This document shows, piece after piece, positions 27,301-41,442 of a stretch of DNA of 64,000 nt. The DNA is from Lingula anatina. Its lineage: Eukaryota > Brachiopoda > Lingulata > Lingulida > Lingulidae. The position numbers and the translations under genes are program-made. The DNA lies in the NCBI RefSeq assembly GCF_001039355.2, contig NW_019774859.1, positions 401,760 through 465,759 on the forward strand, given 5' to 3'. The notes under the pieces were generated by a model that saw nothing but the letters and a program-made list of their open reading frames with translations, searched no databases and had not been told where the DNA came from. How positions within the stretch are numbered: the stretch's first letter is position 1; each line of letters starts with the position of its first letter.

Positions 27301-30300
27301 TGTAGGGATACAAACACGCTACAATCTTTAATGTTTAAATAATTATTAATCCTTAGAAGTATGACCAGTTATTGGACCTTTAAAGATTATGCTAGAAAGA
27401 AAGAGCAGTTAAAGATGAGGTAGTCAGCTTGGACATCTAGAAAAACCGAGTACTCTGACCACCAAAGCCTCATTAAGGGTCTTAACAAGGGGCGTGTCCA
27501 AGACTCATCTTTGGACACCCTCAACGCGGGCAGTCTTTGTCCGAGGTAACGAGGATGACCGCCAGGTACGATGGAAAGCTCAGATAGGACGAGATACAGG
27601 TGTGAAAAGCTCATACGTTAACACAGGTTTTCTCACGTTAGCGGGGGGTCACGTAACTGATACCTGGCCGATTGCAGCGAGGTTACGTCATAATTACCCG
27701 CTTTAAGGGCGGAGAAAGAATGCGAAGTAAATTAAACTTTGTGGCTATTTTGACAGTTTGTGTGGAGAATGTAGCGCCTTCGGTGGTGGAGTTAATTGAT
27801 GGCTGTGTAAGAATTCCCCTCGGGCAGGTGATTAAAAAGAGAAAGAGAGAGACAGACTTATGTTAAACTCTTTCTGTCCACTATACATTGCGATCTTTGT
27901 TGTTTATAAAGGGTGCTGAAGTCGCATTCACTTGACAGTGAAAAAAAAAAAAAAAGATAGCAAGCAAAATTGTAATCCCAAATGACATTTCTTTTCTGAT
28001 TTGTTGGTTGCACTAGCCTTACTTATCAGATTTTTACATCTTTGAACTTTTTTACTTGGTAAAAACGTTGTTTTCAGTGTACCACTCGGAGATGTTAAAT
28101 CGATTGTAAATTCCCCCATTCTCTCGCTTTCATTCTCTCTCTTTCTCTCTTTCTCTCTAACACTTTCTCTTTTTCGTTAAGTTCAATCATGTACAGAAAG
28201 AAACAGGACAAAAACATCTCTCTCCCCTCACTCTCTCGTCTAGGCCTATATTGTAGCATACAATAAATTAGTGAACCACACCAAGGGCTACTCTCTGACC
28301 ACCCACAGGGTGCGCTTGTCGTCTGCTGCAAAATTTTTGTATCGCTCATTCTTTAATTTGGAATATTTTCTCAGAAACCCCTGGTATAAGAGGGTAATCA
28401 AGTACCCTTTACCAAGGTGGCAGACATTATAGGCAAATTTTCAAAAAGCAGAGTACCTAATGATTGCCTTTTATTCTAAAGACATATATGTATATGTGAA
28501 TATCTTGCGAAAAATCAAACTGTCGCCCTGGTAGAGGCTAGCAATCAAGGATAATTTCTAAGCATTTTACTCTTGACCTTAGGTCTTTTGCAGTGTTGTC
28601 AGCCAAGACACGGGCAGTCAGACTAATAAACTTCCAATTACGCCCCTCCTCCTCCTCCCCCCCCGACCTATCACAAGATTATCTGATTGAGCAATAACAT
28701 ATCTTCGTCGCCATCTTTGCGAAGTGATTGATAAATAATTTGAAGTAACACCCCCGCACTGCTGAAATAACATCCCTGTCAGATAGAGCGGTCTTCCATC
28801 TTGATTGTAATTAGCGGCTAGCCTTGTTATGTAAATGTTAAACATGTTTTGTATTATTCCAAAATTCATTAGCTTAATCGATCTCAAAGATAGGAAAGCG
28901 GAAGCAATTTTTTCTCGCTTTAGGAAACGCTGATGAACGTCCCCAAATAACAGCTAAGTGCTAAGTGCTTTAATTTCTGCAGGATTTCTGGTTACTTCCA
29001 AGCAAGTAAATGTTAACAATCGAGGAACGCACTTGCAGAGATAAGATAAAAGTTATCTTATTCAAAACGCAGTTTTCCTTGTTTCTGCTTAAACTGCTGT
29101 ACTTTCATGATTTGAATTACAAAGTTTCCACAGCTACAATATTACTGACTATTTGTATTTGTAAAGCAAACAATGGCACGTCTTGTAAGTGACTTATACG
29201 TCCATGCGCCGCGTATTAACGAATGCCTAAGGCTTAACAATAAATAAACTTCCACCACTGCATTGCCATTTTAGACTCCTTCCATGTTTGTTCAAGCAAA
29301 TGATATCTTTCCGGTAAATTGCGATCACTGATGCATAATATGTTGATAAAGTTACATTCTTCTTAAGTGCAAAATTTTTAATGAGATCTTAAGAAGTAAT
29401 ATTGTTTATATTTTGAATTAATTGTCTTATCTGTTATTGATCTGATTTGTTTTAGGTTATTTAAAAGGATTACCCAATGGATGGCAAATGTATAAATCTT
29501 GAATTGTTTTGAAAATATTGAAGTATGTTAATCATTTGTTGTAAAAATAGATAACAAGAATGTTCATACGAAAAACCATAGGTATTTTTTTAAATGCACA
29601 CTGCGCAGATAAACGTCAAATTAAAGATTTTGACGAAATGAATAGTATATTTATTTATAAAAGAAGATCAATATTTGAAAAATGAGTTTTACCGATGACG
29701 AATTGTAAAAGGAAATGTTACGACGGCCTTAAACGGGATGACAAATGTACGCAAACACTCAAGTTAAAATAAAAGAAAGTTCGGACCAAACATCTTTTGT
29801 TTATTTATTCCAATTTTTAAATCGGCCAAAGACTAACCAAAAATGTCATCTTTATTGTCTTTATTTTATCACCTCACAGTTTGTAGTAGAACTTTGTCTC
29901 CTTAGCCAACCTTTTTCTGAAAATTCTTGAAAAAAGAAAAAAAAGAAAAGAAAAGAAAATCGTCTTGAGAGGGCTCTTGAAGTAACCACTCCGTAATGCT
30001 CGCTAACGTTAACACATTCATCACCGTTGACTTGTATAAAAACATTAATACGAACCCTGCACGTGTTATACAATAAAACAAACGAAATTCGGCATCCCAC
30101 ACACAAATGTATAGAAATAGAAATACGTACAGACAGAATATTCCTTTCAGTTCGTCTTGCACAACATAAACAGAACGTGAAACTTGCGGGCTCTGTTCAA
30201 CTCCAACATTGCTTTACCTCCAACAAGATACCACGGCGTATCTTAGCTTGGAATGTTCGTATTGTAATCTTGATTAAATATTTTGAAAACTGGGGGACAA

Positions 30301-30580
30301 AGCACGAAAACTACTTAAAATACGAAAAATACCGGGTTGCCCACACGTTCGCTTACTGTAGCTTTATTTATCTTTCTTATAATAATCTTCATTCATTCGA
30401 TGTTATTTTCTACCACTGCGTAATTTCAATAATTTTTTTCTCCATTCCTACTACTTATAAGACCATTGTAATAACGACTGGGCAAATATAATTATTTTCA
30501 CTTTGAAAAATGGAAAGGAGTAACAAATGTTTCACTCTTTGGTTTTCTTTACCTGACGCACATGTTTGGTTTTAGTTGGT

Positions 30581-30617
<37 letters not shown>

Positions 30618-33560
30618 ATGAAAGAGGGGAGGGGGTGGAGAGAGAGAAAAACGGAGTCCGAAGTGATTTGGCTGAGAAGGACAACACAACAAAAGAAATC
30701 AGAAAAGATAACGATGAAGATGATGGCGAAGATGGTTATCAGGAATCAAAACATCACGTTTCTCAATAGATATCACCACGGAGGGAGGAAGCAAACGGGT
30801 TCATCTAATCTGAAGACAAAATAACGGATGTCAATTAAAAACCGATGAACGAAGAAAGATAGGAAAAGTACTTAATAACCCGACGGTCTTAAACAACAGG
30901 TTGATGGATGGCGTACCTGACAGCGGCAACATCAAAGGGACAGAGGTAAACGGCGGGCGGGTCCAGTAATTGACCATGTTGGTCCAGTCACTTGGGCAAG
31001 TCAGATCGGATGGACAATGATTACGTAACTCGGAGGGTAATTTGCAGTTAAGTTTGATCAAAGAGGTCGACGTGGATGCCTCGAGTATAATTAACGATCT
31101 TCGCATTGATTAGAAACCGGGCCATACCTTCGTGGCTTCTTCGGCTGAAACTGCACCATGTGGCCCCAAGATAGGAACAGTTATTGTCCTGTGACTCTTG
31201 CCTGCAGAAAAGACAGGACTTAACTGTGAGCCCCTAGATTTCCTAAAGGGTAGGCGGGGGGAGGGGGTGTCCACTGATAGATAGAACAAAATAACAGACA
31301 AGGACAATTAAGGTGTGATAAGCACATCGCACACCGATGAAGAAATTCCTTGGTTTTGTCACGTTTCGATTGCTATACTGCATTCCGGTAGCAGGAAGGG
31401 AGTATCTCCGAAGCTTGGGGAGGGGGGGAGGCACGTGGTTCCCTGTCCCTCCAAGATCAGATATTGAACCGAAAGAGTAACTGTTCTTATCGTTCTTAAA
31501 GACCAAAATTGCTTTTCTCTGGGATTTTTAGCATAAAAAATCTATTTGTTGCGACATTATGAAGCTGCCAAAATTAATGGCCAAAAGTCAGTGTCTTTTA
31601 TATCATAATGATGAATCGTGAAGTGTTATTGTTGATTGGTGTCGGTATTTCCCATAGGTATTTGACATCTCCTGATGCCCGAAAATCAATTTCGTAACGA
31701 CTGCCAACATTCACAATGGATTCTCTATGTTTTTTAAATGGAAATGACTTTGCTGCCACTGTCACAATGTAGACTATTCAGATTCTGATCATATTATTTC
31801 ATTTCTCTAGCAGTCCGTTACATCTGCCAAATGTAACACTGATGTGCCACCATCTTTTAAATCGAAATGCCCTGACAGTGAGCGAATAAATGGTGTAGTG
31901 AATTTCCCTTTCTTTTTTTCTTTCTTTCTTTCTTTCTTTCTCAACAAATCGTCTTAATGTGTCTTGAAAAATATATTCTGTGTAAAAAGTTATTTAGTTG
32001 AAATACTTATAAGTAACGCTCAGCTGTAAAGCAGTAGGAGTTGTCCGTTATCGTGTATAGTCGGTCTAATAAATTTAAAACTATGCTATTTATATAGCAA
32101 ATAAGCACTGATAGCACACCTGCTTAAGTTTCGATGATTGTCTTGTCATTAAGGTGGAAATGTATTTAAATTTCAATTGCGGTGTCGAGTGTTTTACTTA
32201 AAAATATCAGGTAAGACATGGAGCCTCTTCACACTACTTCATAAATAACCACAGTTTTATTGTTATAGGGGGACTTTAAAGGAAATTTGGTGCAAAAACT
32301 ACAGCTGCGGAGTTTTCTAGGGGTTCTTTCACCGACTCTTTCTGTAGATATTCAAACTCAGCGAGGTCCTCATAAAATAATAATTTTAAGACCAATTTCA
32401 CTAGACAGTCTTGTAGAAAAAGTAACGTAGTTCATGAAACTGTTGTATTTTAATAGTGTTTTATTTAAATTATTGATAGAAATATTGTATATAAAAACCA
32501 TGGTGCAGATGTGGCGAATGTGACAATGTGGCTTTTGGAGCTCATTGAAGTTACATGTATATCAGGACCAGGTGTTTTTAACATATTCAAGAGTAAACAG
32601 TACTCCAAAAACAATCATTTTTTAAAATAAAAAAAAAATCTTAAAAGAGACATTCACTTTTAAAATCTGAAATAAACACTAGCTTGTTATGTAAAGGAAC
32701 TACAATATTTGTTTGAACAAAATTCGTTGTTTTTTCATTTACCTTTAAGTCGCCTTTCAAACCAAAGCGTCTGTCTCTGAGTATGTGTGCGGTGTGTGTA
32801 TGTGCGCGCGCACGTGTTTGTGTTTGTGAGTGCGTATGTTTGAGTGCGCGTGTGTAGAGCAAGTCATGTTTCCTTCGCAAAAAACATGTATTATACACAA
32901 ATTTCTATCGGATGTTCGCACAAAATTATTCGCACAAAATTATTAGCCTATTTGATCAAATCATAAATGCTATAAATTCTATTCATTTATGGGTTATATA
33001 CATGTAGTTTTATGCTAAGATCTAATATACCGTTTATTAGATCTTAGTTTTATGGTAGATTTATTAAAATCATAACGATATCCACAAGGAAATGATAAAT
33101 CACAGACATATCTAGTTAGATGTTGAGTTGGTGTACCTGCCGGCTGCCACACACTTCGGATTACCATCTTTAATCTCAGATAATACGCAGAACAATCGCT
33201 GAAACTGTGACTTTTTTATCGCTAAATATTCTGCCAAATCCACCGCCGACAAGCACCCCGAGTATCGCACGGTGATTGCTGTGTGGCATATATTCCACGT
33301 ATACGTGATACGTCCTACAGTCAGCCGTGAATTAAGCTGGAAAATCAGGGTACTGGTTCATTTGACACAGTTATCTACGTCTGTCTCCGAAAAGGTGTTA
33401 ATTTTGTGTTTGGACCACCCGCATTTTAAGAGAGATATCTTCACTTAAGTCCTAGAACGCACGTATTTCTGAATTCCCAGCACATTGACGGCACCAACTA
33501 CTGTAGTAACTCTACAACGAATCTTACACTGAGTTAAGAGGCCCAAAAGCGTTCGTTTTC
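23086..33560. other. Intergenic region upstream of chordin, no supported gene
   Basis: About 10 kb between the chordin start and the plus-strand RING gene; the two genes are divergent, so this stretch should hold both promoters. A minus-strand TATTTATA at 23483-23490, about 400 bases upstream of the chordin ATG, is a weak TATA candidate. Also present are (CT)n at about 24282-24318, A runs at about 25620-25639 and 27943-27955, a GA run at about 30583-30611, TTTC repeats at about 31915-31940 and a short GT-rich patch near 32790-32855. Open frames here lack domains or convincing splice context. Confidence 0.5.
33015..33047. repeat. Perfect inverted repeat, 13-bp arms
   Basis: CTAAGATCTAATA at 33015-33027 is the exact reverse complement of 33035-33047, with a 7-nt loop. 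The same short sequence AGTTTTATG precedes the left arm and follows the right arm, so the unit may be a small insertion with duplicated flanks. Confidence 0.8.
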
Positions 33561-34561
33561 GCAGAAGGTTCTGTGCGCGGAAACGGTTAAATCAGATCCC
33601 GTTTCTAGTTCGGTCTCTGATCTCACGGACGCCGAAGACAAGGTGAGTGTTTGTTGATTCAGAAAATGTTCCTTTAATTGTCCGGATTGCTATCGGTTCC
33701 TTTAATTTCTTGGAATTAATCAAGCCAGGGAAGTTAATGGGCTATTAGCGGTTCAGCAGACGATGAGATGGCTCGCGCTCGAGAGGATGAAGACGCTGTT
33801 TTAAGAGTTATGTCGGCGTCCTTGATTTATGCTGTATATGGTCTTCAATACGTGCAAGAGGAAAAATAATATTGTTTTAGGTCTAGATAATGGGGGTCAC
33901 ATCCGCGATTTTTAAATAGGATGTACCCTCCTTTCTATGAGAAAAAATTAGAGCATTATTATCATTATTATTATGTTTACGAGCCCGTATTCAAATTGAG
34001 AGATAAACTGGGCTGCCAAATCATTAGATCTTTTTATCGTTTTCAACTATAGGCTATAATTATTATTTTTAAACCAAAATATAGTTTTAGTCATAAATGT
34101 ATATATTTGATTGAACTGGCACTTGTGTGTTTCTTTAAATTGCGCACTGAGCGGTAGAGATTAATATTACAGCATTTTAAAAATGTCCCGGAAATTTCAA
34201 CGTTTTCTTGTCAATCAGCAAGTTGTTCCTGATACCAATCTACCAGTGGAGACTGCTGATAAGACCAGTGGCAATGGAGACTGCTGAATTTCACTCGAAT
34301 TAAGAGCTTTTTAGATTGAAATTTTCTCTTTGTCTTTTGATGGTGTATACATTTATGATAAAGGAAAATTGTTGACCGTATCAAGAATGATTTATTTTAA
34401 TATAGTTTCATAAAGTTCTAATTTAAAGATTTTCATGGTTAAGAAAAGAACACATCTCTGTATCAAGGTCCATTATTTGTATTCTATGACTATACTTAAG
34501 AGTTTAATTCCACCGGCATTGCAGTTGTCATGGTGAGCGCGTTACTATCGTTACAGTTGCC

Positions 34562-35203
34562 ATGGGGATACCACTGGAGTTATTTCTGGACGAGGTCCCG
34601 GATGGATGTATTTGTGTTATCTGCCAAGATGTCCTCCAAGACCCCCGGGTTTTACCTCACTGCGACCACGCCTTTTGTGCTGAGTGTTGCGAAACATGGC
34701 TGAAAACTAACAGTAAGTCGTCTTCACTCTTTCTTTAATTCTTTTATCGGAAAAATACTTCAAGTATAATACCAATGATAACATGACAATAGCATTACAA
34801 GTCAGTTTACAAGCAAACTTTTCTGGAATAGATTGGAAAAAAATCAGTAATTATTATATGTTTGAGATAGGTTGAAAGGGGCCCGGATTATCTAAGCAGT
34901 TTGTAGGCCTAAATTTGCATGAAAGAAGTGAACAGTGCTCTCTTGCTCCCTGTTCTTGAGGTGGTTGAAAAGGGAGCTAAGCCCCCTAAGGCCTCTGTAT
35001 CCCACACCTTTACCTGTGTACGTTTATGACTAAGAAGGTGAGGATTGTTTACACTGGTTATTGCTACTTTCTGGGTAAAATTTTTCCTTGGGATATCCAG
35101 TTGCGACCGTCTGCGCTACCGCATTTATATAGCAATGGTGAAGTGCTTGCGTTTCACCGCTTGACACAACGTAACTTGTTTTGAGTTATTTTCATATCTT
35201 GTT

Positions 35204-35258
<55 letters not shown>

Positions 35259-36416
35259 AAGAGAGAGAGAGGGCAACACTAAATACCAATTAAAGCATAA
35301 AAAAATTCCACTCTTCCCTTGCCCATTTATCATTTATGAAAACGCATCTCTCCACGTAGAACCTAAATGTACTTAAGTCTACACGATCTTGACATGTAAC
35401 CTCAAAAACCAACCGAGTCCCGTGCGCTGTAACAAGCATTCCTTTCAGCAGTGATCAAGGACGGGTGTAATGCCCACCTCAATGCGTCACTGTTCGAAGG
35501 AATTTCGACAGTCGCAATCGAGCAGAGATGATCGTAAATAAGATCTTGGCTATCAGTATCAAACTACACCTATCATTTAAATATGTGTGCTTTTGTACTT
35601 TTAAGGCAAATATAGTGTGTGTATTTGTTTGTTTGTGTCTGATATATTCTGAATTCCAAAAACGGGGATTGGGTGTTGTTGGGGGGTGGGATCCAAAAAC
35701 TATTTTCTGTTCATTCTCTTATTCCTGATCCCGGTCTTACCCGATTAAGACCTGTACCGGTTCGGGTGTTATGTACGTGCAAGCATGCAATATTCCTGTT
35801 AACTTCACGGAATATAAGTCCACCATGCGAACATCGTGGCGTCAAAAATGCACCTGCCACGCTGAAAGGAGTGACGGGTCACACACTTGACAATTCAACC
35901 CAATAATTTAAAATGTATTACAAACGTAACAAGCCATATAAGATATCTGCCCTGTAAATCATTTCTAAATTTATCAGGAGATCTGTTTTTACTTTAAGGA
36001 ATTTCGCATTAAGTACAGGAGCGGTTCCAGGGGCTGCTTAATGAAGCTGGTAACAGTCCAAATCGGCAAAAGATGAAATCGGTTTAAATTAACGCGCTTC
36101 TGGTCCAGATAACGCAATCAAAATGCAGGCCCGTAGCCAGCAATTTCAAAAGTTCTTTTTTCTGAAAAAGTGGACCTTTTGCCGCGAAACCTTCGTGTAT
36201 CTAGATCAAGTTCTACACAGAAGGGGCCTTTTCCCGGCAAAAAGGGGGGGGGGGCTCTTTCGAACCCCAGGTACACCCCTGGCTACGGGCCTGAAATGAC
36301 AACGCTATCAGGTAGTTCAGGATTTGTGGTGTCAGCCATAAAGAGAGAGAGAGGGAGAGAGGGAGAGACGGAGACAGGGAGAGAGAGAGTGAGAGAGAGG
36401 AGAGGGAGAGGGAGGG

Positions 36417-36453
<37 letters not shown>

Positions 36454-39400
36454 AGAGAGCGAGAGCGAGGGGGAGAATAACGTGCACGCAGTTGCTCTCA
36501 CGCCCCAACGAAAATGATTCACAGCTCTGCAATTTTTTGATAACGCAACGTCAAGAAATTAACTGACCTAACCGAGACACCCAATGACTTAACAGTTCAT
36601 CTCTGTCTAGACAAACGCGTATTATGATAACACACCTATAAAAACCCCAACAATCTACAATACAAAACCGACAGCGCTAAACGCAGTCTAAAATAACTAG
36701 TACGATGTCAGAAAAAAGACATCTATCATTTTTAGGATTTGGTAACACCTATTTTTTTGCTTTTTCTTTTTATTTTTTATGCCATGGCACCTGCCATTCT
36801 TATGGTTGGGAAGCACCATGTTCTTTTTACTATTCTGACTTTTTCTTTATGAAGCGTCATGGCATCCTAGCCTTTTATTGATAAATTGTCATTGTTGCCG
36901 CAAAAAGCTACCTCGATCCCGCCTCCATATCTATCAACGAAGAAAACTTTGAAATGAATAAAATACATTCGTATCAATGACACAATAACGCTATTGTAAG
37001 ATAGAAATCGACTTCACAAGGGATACAGGCCCTTGTGTTGCCCTGTCAGATATAGAATTATAGCGACCCCCCATTGGGTATAATTTTTTAATTTCTTATT
37101 ATTATGTTTTCCGAAAGTACAAAGTCTAATAGTCTCAATGTGCCCGCCCCCTTCATGTAGCAGAAAGAAGTAAAGAAAGAGAGAAAAAAGGACAAAACAA
37201 AAGATGAATTATGAAGAAAGACGACATAAAAACGTTTTTGACAAGGTATTTCTGGCTGCGTCGGTTGACAAATAGTAAAACTTATTTTATTTCACATGTC
37301 ATTATTTATTAATTCATTATTCATAATTTCTGTGAGACGTGATATTCTATGATATAAAAGCGACATAAAAGCGTTTTGGGCAACGAATTTCCGTGGGCAT
37401 CGATTTACGAATAAGAAAACTTTATTTCTTCATTTTTAATTATTTATCAATTTATTAAGACCGGTTTTTTTGTTGACAACGTTAAACTCTATTAACTTTG
37501 ACTGCAGTGGTATCCCATCGTTTGAATACACTGGCGGTGTATTCACAACAGTTCTAAGTTAGGACAGTCTTAGTTCTTAGTGTAGAATGTATACACATAA
37601 AAACTGAGGCACGTTATCTCATTATTGTTGCATTTAACATCTCTGTGTACTATATATACATTACAAAGCACACATTTGAAAATATAGCATTTTTAGTTCA
37701 ATACGCTATTATTATTATTTTCTTATCTAACGGGAATTCCCTGTGCGTGTAAACAGTTCTTCTTTACCTAAATATAATATTACGAGTGATGTACGGTGCC
37801 AAGCACAGGACAATTTATGCTCCTCTCTCCCTCTCTCATTGTGTGTGTGTGTGTGTGTGTGTGTGCGTCCCTTACCCCAACTTTTCGTTTCTCTCTCTCT
37901 CTCTCTCCAAAGATAAAAACCCTAGTAGTAAATACCCTGGGATCGCAAAGCATATCATAGGAACAATCGGCCATCGTCAAAGTTATCATATACGGGGCTC
38001 AAAGAAGACCCCTGGCTGTTAATCATTGTATCTGATACACACTGCAACAACGTGAACATTGTATTGGACAGCTCTGCGCCCCCAGTGCTCTGTAAGGCGT
38101 GTGTTTCATACATGTAGTAAAAGACAGTGCAGTTTGATGAACAAATAACAACTGATTTTTTGAAATTTCATCACAAATACACTATTTTTATGAGCCGTAA
38201 TGGTTGTAGCATGTTATGATGCTCGTCGCCCGTCGGTCCATCTGCATGTTCGTCTGTCTGTCTGTCCATCCGTCCGTCTGTCCGCCCTTGAACAACACTA
38301 TTATTTCTTTTGCAAATTACTCCTTTATCGTTTCAATTCAACAATTATTTGTCAATTGTTCTATACATTTGGACCTTTGGTTTTGTCTAATTAACCTGTT
38401 TATTATTTATTCAAAATTAAAAACTACATCTAGGCTAATTTTGATAAAGCACTGTATAACTTACCGCTCTGCTCTTGTTGTATGCACTTTGAATCTATTC
38501 CTACTGCTGTAAGCTGTATTTGTCACTGTAACTAGACGTTTGCTGTTGTGGTGTCACAATGACGTTGTCGTCAGTTGACACCGTTGTCGCTTTTGTTACA
38601 ACTTTTCAGCTGTGTGTTCGTACCACTGACAATTGTAATTATGATTGCTGCTGTAATTACGATATTGTCATTGCACTGTTAACGAATGCTGTTTTTGGTA
38701 CTCTTTACCGATCTTTTGTTGCGCGCTTTACACAAGCTTCTGAAATTATTTTTCATTCATTTTATCATCGACCTGTCTGAAGTAGCTGGTGAACGTTGTC
38801 AGTGTCGTTGTAATTGTGAGGGCATCTCTATACTCTCTAGCGTTCAGTTGTTATTGGTACAAATTTCTATTTCTGACGGTGCCTTCAACGACGTTCATGT
38901 TGAAAAACAATATTGTCGCTGTTATTGCTATCATTTCAATTTCGGCTTTCCGTTTGTTTTTAAATGTGTTAGCAATTACAGATATTGGCAACAATACTGC
39001 TGTTGTATATTCTGATTCTATGTCACCGAGTATCCATTTTTACTCACGATATTCCGTGGGGACCATTATTCGTTGTTGGTTTTTTGTCGTTGTTGTCACT
39101 TTGAACTTTGCAGTCTTTGTTATTATCACTAAATATTCCCACCATCAGCCGAGTCCGTATCAATATTTCCAATGCACTGTAACACTGTATGTGCTGCTGC
39201 CTTCTCACCGCGACTGTTAGAAGTTGAGATGACTACTGATATCGGCTGCTCGACGTGGCACTGTAATATTGCAGTTGTCACACCATTGTCTGTCCTGACA
39301 GTGACAGCTAACATTGTGAAGCTAACATTCCACTGTGTTCTACCAACATTCCAACAGCTTCGGTTACATGAACCAACAATTGCTGAACCAGTAAATTACA

Positions 39401-41394
39401 GGCTGTAGATCGCGCAGTTTTCCAACAGCAAGCAGTCACCTACGTCCTCTGTGTCACATACAGGCAGCATTAGCCCGGCTCAGAGACAAAATTAACCAAA
39501 ATTACGACTCGAGTCGGCTCTGGCGGATAAAATAGCCGCATTAACGCCAAAACCGTCGCGTCTCCTTTATGTAAAATTGCAAGAAGAAATCCCAGCCCGA
39601 TGCACGATTGTGTTGTCGCGGTATCGCATTTCGCCTCCGATATATCACCAGAATGACGGGCGTAGTAATCACCGCCACGGCTGACACCTTGGTCTTTTAG
39701 CGGGGGTTAAGAGGCGCTTAAAGCGTTCACTTAAAGCAAAAAAACTGTTCACTATAAATCTTTTTATGGCCATCTCGGTATCTTCACGGTGGTGGAGAAG
39801 GGGTCAATCGCGTGTCATTTAGATCAAAGAGGGCGGTGGGTCAGCGTTCCGTCTGACTGGTCAAGGGAGGACTGTGGCTGTAGAGGTGGGGGGTGGGGGG
39901 GGGGGGAGTGACCAGTGACCAGGGGAAGGGGGAGCAATAAATTATCTGGCAGTTGCGTTAAGGCAATGTTATGTTGATATTACGAGCGTGAGTCAGTACG
40001 TCAGGTCCTTAAGCCGGTGTTGGGTTGGGAGACGGGTTTGAGGGAAACTTTCTTACCACAGAGTCCGCTGTATTCATTCAACGTTATATGCTATATAACG
40101 GGGATATTTAGAGAACAATTATGGGGGGGGGGGGGGGCGAGTTACATAACATTATATCAGAAATTGCAAAGAAACGAAATACATGACTCGATGGAGGAGT
40201 GTGAGCCCCCAGTCGGGGAGGCAAAGTGGGCAAGTGTCCCCCCCCCCTCAGCTGCGTATGCCCTTAAGTTGTTCCTTAAGACAAATCCAAGCAATCCACC
40301 CCTCCTTCTTCGTACATTTCCTGACATGCTGAGTGAGTGAGTGAGTCTTATCTTTTTTATAGGAAGGGCGGTGTGTTTTTTATTTTTTTATTATTATCTA
40401 TTATTTATTTATTTATTTATTTATTTGGGGGGTCTTAAAGCATGTGCGGTGCACGTGTCAATTATTGAGGAGTAAACGTCACCAGTTAACGTTACGACAG
40501 AGCCCGAGAAAGGTTATGTAAGGGCATAGCAGTTAACATCGTCAGGAATGTTAGGATTGGGGGCGTACGTGTGAAAGAATTGCAGGTTGCACAACTCTCC
40601 GCATTTACGTAAGTAGATCGTAGGCTCTATCAATCACCAACACTTTCGGGTGTAATACTATTGTTAACGCTATTTTTAATAAATGCCTACATATTTTAGC
40701 ATTGTAATGCTGGCAAACATAATTTGACAAATGGAGCCATTGCGTAACCAAGCGTGCTAAAAAGAATGAAAAAGGAGTCAGATCATCATTTATTGATGTC
40801 AGATAAACAAATTATGTGCCTCTTAAATAACACTGACTTCTAGGCCACGTGAGATGTTTTTTCTTTTCGTATTTTCTTCTGATTTTTTTGTGGCGGCGTC
40901 AGGATGACGCAGGGGGGAGGGCAGACTGATGGTTGTTAACAGGGAGGTCATGTGAAGTTGCCCACATCATTGGGAATGGAGGTGTGACTGTATGAAATTA
41001 AGTTCCCATCAGTTCTTACTTGTTCACAGGCCAGGCCTTAATTCAGGTAGAAGACACGTTGAGCGTTGATTGTGCTTGCAGAGAGAGAGAGAGAGAGGTC
41101 AGAGAGGGGGTGAACGAGAGAGGGGTGTAGTCATGCATTTATTTATTTATTTATTTATTTATTTATTTTTTTTTTGAAATTCTGACTTTTGCTAGAAACG
41201 ATATAAACACGGTTGTTTTCTTGCGTTATTTTCATTGCCCTATATTTTTCAGACAGATGCCCTGTGTGTCGCAGCTCGGCAGAACTCGGCAATCTCCGCC
41301 AGATGAGTTCGGAGGCAAGAGACAAGCTGGATCACGTGACACTCAGTTGCGATAACTATGATTCTGGATGCACAGCTGTCATGAGGATCCCACA

Positions 41395-41442
<48 letters not shown>

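Larger units (their letters stand above)
34713..41252 (+). other. Large first coding intron of the RING gene
   Basis: Splits the RING finger between its sixth and seventh zinc ligands. It holds a (TG)n run near 35203-35244 followed by (GA)n, one CAGGCCCGTAGCCAG element (36126-36293), a long purine tract (36339-36478), GT and CT runs near 37840-37906, a GTT-rich stretch (38559-39400), G runs near 39892-39906 and 40125-40138, and TTTA/ATTT repeats near 40405-40426 and 41138-41166. No exon was recognised in it. Confidence 0.6.

Noticed and set aside
30912-31204. Minus-strand segment with acceptor-like and donor-like sites and frames containing CPSDLTCPSDWTNMVN or FLINAKIVNYTRGIHVDLF
   Set aside because: The candidate exons cannot be joined: the implied intron is far too short, single-exon readings hit stops, and no domain is recognised. 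It lies upstream of the chordin signal-peptide exon and does not fit that protein.
36170-36532. Frames rich in Arg/Glu on one strand and Ser/Leu on the other
   Set aside because: Translations of the purine tract; not genes.
38200-39408. Several overlapping plus-strand frames of 73-143 codons with hydrophobic, membrane-like composition
   Set aside because: T/G-rich decayed repeat sequence produces few stops in several frames at once; no start context, splice sites or domain favour any one.
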